Virus record (IMG/VR): IMGVR_UViG_3300010354_000050
Coordinates: 1 to 64,000 of that record
Strand: one strand, 5' to 3'
Length of the DNA stretch: 64,000 nucleotides
DNA from: a virus
Under the pieces are notes generated by a model. That model did no database searches. It was given only the letters and a program-made list of their open reading frames with translations, and had not been told where the DNA came from. A program made the translations under genes and the position numbers. Below are positions 55,606 through 61,480 of this stretch, in pieces (the first letter of the stretch is position 1; each line of letters begins with the position of its first letter).

Positions 55606-55634
55606 TTGACAACATCCCTAAAATGCCTTAGAAT
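55606..55634 (+). promoter_or_regulatory. Sigma70-type promoter
   Basis: TTGACA (55606-55611), TAGAAT (55629-55634), 17-bp spacer. Confidence 0.75.
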
Positions 55635-55660
55635 CTAAGTGTAATCAAATTAAGGTCAAA

Positions 55661-55684
55661 ATGAGTTTTTCTACTTTTAGTTAA
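55661..55684 (+). other. Upstream mini-ORF in frame with the gene at 55697
   Basis: AAGG then ATG 55661 encodes MSFSTFS and stops at TAA 55682-55684. Without that stop the frame would run into the gene at 55697. It has the better ribosome-binding site of the two starts, so it may be a leader peptide or a truncated N-terminus. Confidence 0.5.
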
Positions 55685-55696
55685 GAAGAAGACAAA

Positions 55697-55879
55697 ATGT
55701 ACAAGTATGATAACCCTTACCATTGGTTTAGCCAATACGTTGATCAATTAGATCAAACACAACTTAAAAACTTGTTGCTAGAACTTGCAAGTTCTTTAGA
55801 TTTTGATACTTTGACAGATAAGTTTCAGTCTGAAATGGTAAAGGAGGGGTTTTTTGACCCCATTGAACAAGATCAATAG
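55697..55879 (+). CDS. Hypothetical protein, 60 aa
   Basis: ATG 55697 with a weak AAGAAGA. Begins YKYDNPYHWFSQYVDQLDQT; acidic C-terminus. It may be reinitiated after the in-frame mini-ORF at 55661. Not recognised. Confidence 0.55.
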   Translation: MYKYDNPYHWFSQYVDQLDQTQLKNLLLELASSLDFDTLTDKFQSEMVKEGFFDPIEQDQ

Positions 55880-55904
55880 TATTTATTAAAGAAAGGTAAA
55901 AGAA

Positions 55905-56258
55905 ATGATTATTGAAAGCTTTCAGGATATTGAAAAAGCCAGTTTGCAAGAAATCTTTGACCAGGTTTCACAAGGCTTGTTAAGGCAAGGTAAAAAGTCT
56001 TTAGTTGAAGGAGAATGTGAATACTGGGGAGAGAATAATTGCCGCTGTTCCTTTGGATTCTTGATGTCTCCTGAAGAGGCTGCTTTCTATGCAGGTAAAG
56101 GCCCATATTGTATTTCAGGGTGGGATAACCTTAGTCCAGAAAAACAACTTCTGCTAATTTGCCTTATGGATTGCCATGATGATTACAAGGTTAGTGAATG
56201 GAAGAAAATGTTAGAAACCATTGCTGATCAATTTGAGCTAAATTGCAATTTTTCTTAA
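55905..56258 (+). CDS. Hypothetical protein, 117 aa
   Basis: ATG 55905. Central CEYWGENNCRCSFGFLMSPE and GPYCISGWDNLSPEKQLLLI contain several Cys that could bind metal or form a compact fold. The pattern resembles small phage proteins of unknown role. Not recognised. Confidence 0.65.
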   Translation: MIIESFQDIEKASLQEIFDQVSQGLLRQGKKSLVEGECEYWGENNCRCSFGFLMSPEEAAFYAGKGPYCISGWDNLSPEKQLLLICLMDCHDDYKVSEWKKMLETIADQFELNCNFS

Positions 56259-56270
56259 GGAATTACCTTA

Positions 56271-56522
56271 ATGAATTGGTTTGATCACCAAATAAAGCTT
56301 ACAAAGTCTTTTAGATATATTGACCCTGATCAAGTCCCACCAAACTATCTTTTCATTAACCTCCTAGACAGCAGGTTAATAATTTCTTTAGGGGTTGATC
56401 TAGATGTATGGGAAAATACATCTATTGATGTTTCTAGCCCTGGAACTTATCTCTTTTATGGGAAGTGGTATGGGAGAAATGTAAAAAAACATTTCATCTT
56501 ATGGCAAAGTAACTCATTTTGA
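56271..56522 (+). CDS. Hypothetical protein, 83 aa
   Basis: ATG 56271, 12 bases after the previous stop. Aromatic-rich, beta-type sequence with a basic C-terminus. Not recognised. Confidence 0.6.
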   Translation: MNWFDHQIKLTKSFRYIDPDQVPPNYLFINLLDSRLIISLGVDLDVWENTSIDVSSPGTYLFYGKWYGRNVKKHFILWQSNSF

Positions 56523-56579
56523 ACCCTGGATGATGCCCGTAGGCCATATAGATAGTTTTGAACTAAAAGATTCTGACAT

Positions 56580-56608
56580 TTGACATCTTGAGCTAAATCT
56601 GTTACTAT
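56580..56608 (+). promoter_or_regulatory. Sigma70-type promoter
   Basis: TTGACA (56580-56585), TACTAT (56603-56608), 17-bp spacer. Confidence 0.65.
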
Positions 56609-56645
56609 ATTGTTATCAACCTGTTTAAGAGGTAAGAGTCGAGCT

Positions 56646-56993
56646 ATGGCGAATAACATCAAAAAAGCTCTAAGTGCTAAGACTGAAAAATTTTTAAGCG
56701 TACAAATGAACTATCGCAGGTTTGGAGTGCTTACCCGGAAGCAATTTTGTCACAAGATGTTTGAATTAGGGGCTATTCCTAGTATTAAGCAAATCCCTCG
56801 CGTTCAATATGACCGGAGCAAGTTTAACCGCATGGATTACAAAAAGCAGCGAGAATATGAGAAGCTGCTGGCTAAAACTAAACCAGAGTATCAGCTTTAC
56901 TATCCCGATGAAGTTGGTATTTGTGCTATTATCACTAAGACCGAGTTTAATTACTTTCTCAGCTTAATGGGTGAGGGGCAAGAGAAGGCATAG
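56646..56993 (+). CDS. Hypothetical basic protein (115 aa)
   Basis: ATG 56646 is chosen over a TTG at 56610 that is next to the -10. Strongly basic (NNIKKALSAKTEKFLSVQ, SKFNRMDYKKQREYEKLLAK). Codon usage is richer in G+C at third positions than in the neighbours, which could mean high expression or recent transfer. Nucleic-acid binding is possible; not recognised. Confidence 0.6.
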   Translation: MANNIKKALSAKTEKFLSVQMNYRRFGVLTRKQFCHKMFELGAIPSIKQIPRVQYDRSKFNRMDYKKQREYEKLLAKTKPEYQLYYPDEVGICAIITKTEFNYFLSLMGEGQEKA

Positions 56994-57102
56994 ATAGATA
57001 GTTTGTTTGGCAAGTAGTTTACTAACGAGGAAGGGGAGGGGAGCAATTTTGCCCCCCCCCCTAATCAGTCCAACAATTCAAGAGCCAACATTAACATCAA
57101 GT

Positions 57103-57130
57103 AAAAGCTTGCTTTATGGCAAGCTTTTTT
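57103..57130 (+). terminator. Rho-independent terminator
   Basis: AAAAGCTTGC/GCAAGCTTTT stem with T run. Upstream, 57033-57061 has GGGGAGGGGAGC...GC10, a second G/C-rich hairpin. Confidence 0.8.
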
Positions 57131-57131
57131 G

Positions 57132-57160
57132 TTGACAGGCTTAAGCAACTGAGATATAAT
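57132..57160 (+). promoter_or_regulatory. Consensus sigma70-type promoter
   Basis: TTGACA (57132-57137) one base after the terminator T run; TATAAT (57155-57160), 17-bp spacer. Confidence 0.85.
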
Positions 57161-57188
57161 AGGAAAGTAAGCAAACAAAGGGAACCAG

Positions 57189-57467
57189 ATGAACTTCTTT
57201 TCTAGCCTAGTTAGTCTTTGTACTCCCAGGATCTATAGAAGTGCTACTTATAATGCAAATAGTTTAACCAAGGATACCAATGATATAGAAATAAACTACG
57301 AAACAGTATCAAAATTTGCAGAAAACGCTTCTAAAGAAGATGTAATTTTAGTGTTGTCATCTGCCATTTGTGCTTTGCAAAGATATTCTGCAATTCCAAA
57401 AGCACAAGTTTTAGAAAACCTAGAAAAGGGATTTGAAGAATATTCTGGTTGGAGTGAAACTGTTTAG
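57189..57467 (+). CDS. Hypothetical protein, 92 aa
   Basis: ATG 57189 after AGGGAA. Ser/Asn-rich N-terminus and helical C-terminal half (ASKEDVILVLSSAICALQRY). Not recognised. Confidence 0.6.
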   Translation: MNFFSSLVSLCTPRIYRSATYNANSLTKDTNDIEINYETVSKFAENASKEDVILVLSSAICALQRYSAIPKAQVLENLEKGFEEYSGWSETV

Positions 57468-57494
57468 TATCCAAAAGATTTAGGAAATTAGAAG

Positions 57495-57746
57495 ATGAAA
57501 GAATTGACACCTAACGAAGCCTATGACCTTTATGTAGGTATGATCACAGTAGATGAATTCTTAGCCTCTTTTGACGGCAATATTGATCAAGCTATTGATC
57601 AACTCATGGTTGAGAAGTGGTGGTCAGGTGAAGGCGGTAGTCACCCTGATAACCTGCCAGAACTAATTAAGGAATATGTGGTTAATCAGGAAAGCATTGC
57701 TTTTTTCAACCATGAGGAAGAATTGTCTTATCGTTATGGGGGTTAA
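57495..57746 (+). CDS. Hypothetical acidic protein, 83 aa
   Basis: ATG 57495. MKELTPNEAYDLYVGMITVD, then acidic helices and a WWSGEGGSHPDN loop. Not recognised. Confidence 0.6.
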   Translation: MKELTPNEAYDLYVGMITVDEFLASFDGNIDQAIDQLMVEKWWSGEGGSHPDNLPELIKEYVVNQESIAFFNHEEELSYRYGG

Positions 57747-57797
57747 TTATGAATGAAGAGCCAATGGTTTTAGGACTAAGCATCTAAAGCTAAAGAA

Positions 57798-58109
57798 ATG
57801 ACAGAAAACTTGGATCGAGATAATTCATACAGGTGTGAAATGAAAAACCAGTCAGACTTTATAAATAAAGTTCTCCTTGCTAAACTTGAAGAGAATTTGG
57901 CATTTGAAGAAATCTTTGTTAAATACCTGAGTAATAAGGAGAATCCTTTAGGAGAAAGGTGGGAGAACTTTCAATTTGCAACCACAAATAATATCTTCAA
58001 CAAGACTAAACCTTTTGTCTACTATTCTCCTATCTTAGAAAAAATAGAAAACTTCACTTGGTACGATAATAGATTGGGATCAAGTAGCGGAAGAATGGAA
58101 TTTTTTTAA
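57798..58109 (+). CDS. Hypothetical protein, 103 aa
   Basis: ATG 57798 (an internal ATG at 57840 is an alternative start). Charged helical N-terminal part and a Phe/Tyr-rich C-terminus. Its stop overlaps the next -35 region. Not recognised. Confidence 0.55.
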   Translation: MTENLDRDNSYRCEMKNQSDFINKVLLAKLEENLAFEEIFVKYLSNKENPLGERWENFQFATTNNIFNKTKPFVYYSPILEKIENFTWYDNRLGSSSGRMEFF

Positions 58110-58139
58110 TTGACAATACTGGCCTAAACCTGTTATAAT
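58110..58139 (+). promoter_or_regulatory. Sigma70-type promoter
   Basis: TTGACA (58110-58115), TATAAT (58134-58139), 18-bp spacer. Confidence 0.75.
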
Positions 58140-58165
58140 TGCATTAGTTTAGGGAAGTTACCAAT

Positions 58166-58306
58166 GACCCTCTGATTAAGTTTATTGAAAAGCAAGGAAG
58201 TGACAGTTTTCTAAAGAACTATGTTCAAAAAATAGAAATGGACACATATATTATATACTCACAACATCGAGTCAAGATACAGGTGGAAAAATGTTGGACT
58301 TTTTGA
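58166..58306 (+). pseudogene. Small gene with disrupted start
   Basis: A coding-like frame DPLIKFIEKQGSDSFLKNYV continues to TGA 58304-58306, but the ATG with its AGGGAAG ribosome-binding site (58164) is in another frame and stops after three codons (MTL). A small indel at the start explains it. Confidence 0.45.
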
Positions 58307-58323
58307 CAGAATTTTGCTATAAT
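58294..58323 (+). promoter_or_regulatory. Sigma70-type promoter
   Basis: TTGGAC (58294-58299), TATAAT (58318-58323), 18-bp spacer. Confidence 0.55.
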
Positions 58324-58357
58324 CTTGTAGTCCCAGGTTAAAAAAAATGGAATTAAA

Positions 58358-58672
58358 ATGATTCTTAAAGATTTAATTCAAGCTCTGGAAGAAGAATATA
58401 ACCTAAATCCTGACTATATAGTAAAACTGGGATTTGCTTATCCCCATAGTTACCGAGGTTTTTACGATGCTTTAGCTTTTGAGCTTGTAGAACACATTAC
58501 CATATCTGAAATGTTAAATGAAGCTAAATCAGCACCTGGAAAGACCTTTGAAGGTTACAAAGGTGGTGATTTCCTTATGACAGAGTATTCTGAAGTTTAT
58601 TTGGCTAACTATGGTGAACTTGGTGAAGAGCTAGGCCCAATGTTGCTAAAATTCATTCTCAACCAAATTTAA
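58358..58672 (+). CDS. Conserved phage-type protein (104 aa)
   Basis: ATG 58358. The pattern AYPHSYRGFYDALAFEL, ITISEMLNEAKSAPGKTFEG, YKGGDFLMTEYSEVYLANYG is one I associate with a widespread small phage protein of unknown function. The invariant-looking HSYRG and YKGG segments suggest a binding site. Confidence 0.65.
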   Translation: MILKDLIQALEEEYNLNPDYIVKLGFAYPHSYRGFYDALAFELVEHITISEMLNEAKSAPGKTFEGYKGGDFLMTEYSEVYLANYGELGEELGPMLLKFILNQI

Positions 58673-58676
58673 TCGA

Positions 58677-58706
58677 TAAAGGTTTGCCAAAAGGCAAACC
58701 TTTTGT
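58677..58706 (+). terminator. Rho-independent terminator
   Basis: AAAGGTTTGCC-AAAA-GGCAAACCTTT stem, short T run. A TATAAT at 58755-58760 after a run of nine C could serve the next gene, but no -35 is visible. Confidence 0.8.
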
Positions 58707-58789
58707 TATAACTTTTGAGTTATAACCTCAGGTAAAACAACCCCCCCCCTGTGCTATAATGTTCAAGTCTCCTAACAGATAAAACAATC

Positions 58790-59087
58790 ATGATGGTTCC
58801 TAATAAATTTAAGTATAGTAGCAACTTCTATAATAAAAGATCAGTAGAAGATCAGTTGAGAAATCTTGGCTTTGCAATTTGGAAAAAAGATCAACATCAA
58901 TTAGAAATTGTTCCGCCTATAGGTTGGACTATTACTATTGAAGGAAATGGAGATAAAAACTTTTACAATATGGACATGATTTTGAAGATTAGCCTAAAGT
59001 CTAATAAACTGTACCTATGGTGATAATGATTTTTGTTATCTCTATGTTCATCAAGATGTAAACCCTTACATTAATCCCAAATATTAA
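58790..59087 (+). pseudogene. Small gene, 3' end frameshifted
   Basis: ATGATG at 58790 encodes 77 residues (VPNKFKYSSNFYNKRSVEDQ and an IGWTITIEGNGDKNF segment), ending LYLW at 59023. Skipping one base there extends it with GDNDFCYLYVHQDVNPYINP to TAA 59085-59087. The 77-aa product may still be functional. Not recognised. Confidence 0.5.
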
Positions 59088-59090
59088 GAA

Positions 59091-59273
59091 ATGATTAAAC
59101 TTCGTCACTTAAAAGATCTAGTTGTATTCTTTGGAGCCTTGTCCATAGTAAGCTTAATTTCTTCCCTTTTGGTAAATTTTGGCTTTGCAATTTTAGTTTT
59201 TTCTATTGCATCTAGCTTGTTTTTGTTTCAGTATGTTTTGTTTGAATCTGTTTTTGGGAAATTTAACAAGTAA
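59091..59273 (+). CDS. Two-helix membrane protein, copy A (60 aa)
   Basis: Hydrophobic segments at about residues 10-28 and 31-52, ending SSLFLFQYVLFESVFGKFNK. The LFQYVLFE segment recurs in the protein at 59831, so this is one half of a duplicated gene pair. Confidence 0.65.
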   Translation: MIKLRHLKDLVVFFGALSIVSLISSLLVNFGFAILVFSIASSLFLFQYVLFESVFGKFNK

Positions 59274-59280
59274 TACATAA

Positions 59281-59817
59281 ATGAAAATTTATCTCAACTT
59301 GTCAAGATGCAACATTCATTTAGAAAAAGGAACTGACTATGGTTCTGTAGAAGTTTCAGAAGGAATTAAATACAGGGTAGATCAGGAAGACAACCTATTT
59401 ATAGACTTCATTGATACCCTAGATCTACCTGAAGACTTGTCCCAATACGGTTTTGTCAGGGTAAAGGTTCCCCAGAAAAACAAACCCTTAGACTTAGTAG
59501 CTAACCTAGACTGCTGCCATTTGATTCAAAAGGCGATTGTCCAAGATTGCGTAATAAATTCTAAAGGAAATACTATTTTGTCTACCTGGTCAAAAAACCT
59601 TGTAGCAAATTTGCAAGATTCAGCTATAGCTAACTTTCTTGTAGAAAATGGGGACGCTAATATTAGGTCTTCTGGGAGTTCTACTATTGAATTAGAAGGT
59701 AAAGTTAATGGTCTTCTTTTGAGTCTGAAAGGAGGATCAGAGGTTTTCCTGAATGCTGAAGTTCAAGGGAAAATAGACCTTGTTTCAGATAAAGTTTCAA
59801 AAGTTTACCATAATTGA
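59281..59817 (+). CDS. Beta-helix / GIN-domain-like protein, copy A (178 aa)
   Basis: ATG 59281, eight bases after the membrane-protein gene. Repeating short strands (NLDCCHLIQKAIVQDCVINS, then ANFLVENGDANIRSSGSSTI and GLLLSLKGGSEVFLNAEVQG) are typical of DUF2807/GIN-like beta-helical adhesin domains. No signal peptide, so the link to the neighbouring membrane protein may be functional. Tentative. Confidence 0.55.
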   Translation: MKIYLNLSRCNIHLEKGTDYGSVEVSEGIKYRVDQEDNLFIDFIDTLDLPEDLSQYGFVRVKVPQKNKPLDLVANLDCCHLIQKAIVQDCVINSKGNTILSTWSKNLVANLQDSAIANFLVENGDANIRSSGSSTIELEGKVNGLLLSLKGGSEVFLNAEVQGKIDLVSDKVSKVYHN

Positions 59818-59830
59818 GTTAAAGGATAAA

Positions 59831-60031
59831 ATGAAAAAACACCTAGACTTGTTAATCTTTATAACTGTAATAGGAATATCTTCTGCATTGTTGACCATAT
59901 GGGTTCCTAAAGTACTTATGCTGGCCCTAGCTACAGCAGCAGTAACTATATTTTTGTTTCAGTATGTCTTGTTTGAATTAGCTTTTAATAAGTCTATGAA
60001 CAATAATGGAGAAAAAGATGAAAACAATTAA
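59831..60031 (+). CDS. Two-helix membrane protein, copy B (66 aa)
   Basis: ATG 59831 after AAAGGA. Two hydrophobic segments, then TIFLFQYVLFELAFNKSMNN, which matches copy A at 59091. Extra acidic C-terminus (NGEKDENN). Confidence 0.65.
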   Translation: MKKHLDLLIFITVIGISSALLTIWVPKVLMLALATAAVTIFLFQYVLFELAFNKSMNNNGEKDENN

Positions 60032-60143
60032 TCTAAATTTAGTAAATACTACTGTTGTTCTTGAGCAAGGTAAACTCAACTGGACAATACTGGAAATTTC
60101 TGACGGATTAGATTATAAACTTGACTCCGCAAACTTGATGTAG
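60018..60143 (+). pseudogene. Beta-helix protein, truncated copy B
   Basis: ATG 60018 encodes MKTINLNLVNTTVVLEQGKL, WTILEISDGLDYKLDS and stops at TAG 60141-60143. It matches the first 41 residues of the protein at 59281 (MKIYLNLSRCNIHLEKG..., VEVSEGIKYRVD). The rest of the repeat domain is gone. Confidence 0.6.
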
Positions 60144-60187
60144 AAAAAGTTGGAAGTTGCAAAATTTTTTATTCTAAAGGAGAATAA

Positions 60188-60373
60188 ATGAACCCTTATT
60201 TACAAATGACTGATACTGAACTCCTTTTTGCTTATATTAGTGAAAGGGATTCAGATGAGATTAATGTACCTTTGTGGGTGGAGCATAACAAAAGATTCAT
60301 TTCCGATGGAAACTACAGCAGTAAATTTGTTCGACTATTGACCAAGGAAGATTTTTTCATTTCCAACCCTTGA
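60188..60373 (+). CDS. Hypothetical protein, 61 aa
   Basis: ATG 60188 after AAAGGAG. Soluble, mixed composition (LQMTDTELLFAYISERDSDE). Its stop overlaps the next -35. Not recognised. Confidence 0.6.
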   Translation: MNPYLQMTDTELLFAYISERDSDEINVPLWVEHNKRFISDGNYSSKFVRLLTKEDFFISNP

Positions 60374-60398
60374 TCTCCTAACACATTAGTGCTATACT
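60370..60398 (+). promoter_or_regulatory. Sigma70-type promoter
   Basis: TTGATC (60370-60375), TATACT (60393-60398), 17-bp spacer. Confidence 0.6.
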
Positions 60399-60436
60399 AA
60401 TTAGGTAATAAGGGACAAGAAAACGAAAACTAGGAT

Positions 60437-60835
60437 ATGTTAACAAGCAAAAAACTAAAGGAAGCCTGGAAAAACAAAATCTTTCTGTTGATGGAAGAGT
60501 TGAATGCCCAGGATGTTACTCCTGGTGTTCAAGCTGACTATGCTAAAGTTTGGAACATCCAAACCCATGTTGGGATTCTACAAGTAACTTTTTTCCATTC
60601 TGATAACTTTTTGAATGAACTAACTGTTTATGCGAAATGGCTAGATGTTAAAAAAGCTTTAAGTTGGGGAATCGATTGTAACCTTTACAATGGGAAATGG
60701 AACTTCCACTTTTCTCAAAAAGGAAAAATGAATGGCAATGAAAAAATTCAATTCATGGATAAGGCTATTAACCAAGTGAGGAACAAGATTCTGAACTACA
60801 CTTCTTACAGTGTTTGCAACACCCTAACCAAGTAA
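60437..60835 (+). CDS. Hypothetical protein, 132 aa
   Basis: ATG 60437. Alternating helical and beta segments (LQVTFFHSDNFLNELTVYAK, KWNFHFSQKGKMNG). Not recognised. Followed by a strong terminator. Confidence 0.65.
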   Translation: MLTSKKLKEAWKNKIFLLMEELNAQDVTPGVQADYAKVWNIQTHVGILQVTFFHSDNFLNELTVYAKWLDVKKALSWGIDCNLYNGKWNFHFSQKGKMNGNEKIQFMDKAINQVRNKILNYTSYSVCNTLTK

Positions 60836-60840
60836 TTAAA

Positions 60841-60865
60841 AAGCGAGCTATTTGCTCGCTTTTTT
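60841..60865 (+). terminator. Rho-independent terminator
   Basis: AAGCGAG-CTATTTG-CTCGCTT then T run, ending one base before the next promoter. Confidence 0.9.
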
Positions 60866-60866
60866 G

Positions 60867-60895
60867 TTGACATTTAAGGAGCTATAGGTTATAAT
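60867..60895 (+). promoter_or_regulatory. Consensus sigma70-type promoter
   Basis: TTGACA (60867-60872), TATAAT (60890-60895), 17-bp spacer. Confidence 0.85.
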
Positions 60896-60910
60896 CTTTT
60901 TAGCCTATAC

Positions 60911-61189
60911 ATGAAAACTAATGAATAGGAATCAGTTTATCCCTCCTGCTACTGGATTTTCCATAGCAGATCTCAAGATGATGTTCTTATCCAGACAGCC
61001 GCTAAAGATCTAGAAACTCCTCAGCAACTAACTGAAGAGCTTTTTCCTGATCAGTTTGAAGAATGGGTTGAGGATGCTAGTGATTGGGAATTTGCTATTT
61101 TTAACATCAACTATACTACAATAAAAGGAATAGAAATGTTAAAAGACCTAGATTCAACTGTAGTGTCTACTGACAAAGGAGATATGTAG
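60911..61189 (+). pseudogene. Gene with in-frame TAG at codon 6
   Basis: ATG 60911 reads MKTNE, TAG (60926-60928), then stays open for 86 codons: ESVYPSCYWIFHSRSQDDVL, acidic middle (LFPDQFEEWVEDASDWEFAI) and MLKDLDSTVVSTDKGDM, to TAG 61187-61189. The last part repeats the start of the gene at 61233. It lies just after a perfect promoter. Confidence 0.5.
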
Positions 61190-61232
61190 TAAAAGGGTTG
61201 TCATTATTTTCTAGTTTAGGAGAAATATGTAA

Positions 61233-61451
61233 TTGAAAAACCTAGATTCAACTGTAGAAGTAAGTTTTAACTTAACCTTGCAGGATTTGGCAAGTTTGCA
61301 AAAAATTGCTATTGATGAACACATTAGCCCAACTTTTGCATTAAGGAAAGCTGTAGCAGCTTTAGCCTATATCAGAGAAAAGCAAAAATCCGGTTCTAAA
61401 TTCTTCATTCAAGAGGAAAATGGAACAATAAAATCTGTTGATTTTCATTAA
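61233..61451 (+). CDS. Hypothetical protein, 72 aa
   Basis: TTG 61233 is the likely start, 9 bases after AGGAGA. An in-frame ATG at 61227 is followed at once by TAA. Residues about 14-50 (LTLQDLASLQKIAIDEHISP, ALRKAVAALAYIREK) look like a ribbon-helix-helix type DNA-binding domain, as in small antitoxins and regulators. It precedes the topoisomerase gene by 29 bases. Confidence 0.6.
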   Translation: MKNLDSTVEVSFNLTLQDLASLQKIAIDEHISPTFALRKAVAALAYIREKQKSGSKFFIQEENGTIKSVDFH

Positions 61452-61480
61452 ATAGTTGGCTTAAAAAAAGGGCAAAACAA

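Noticed and set aside
55764-56106. Minus-strand ORFs opposite 55697 and 55905
   Set aside because: Poor composition and no control signals compared with the plus-strand genes.
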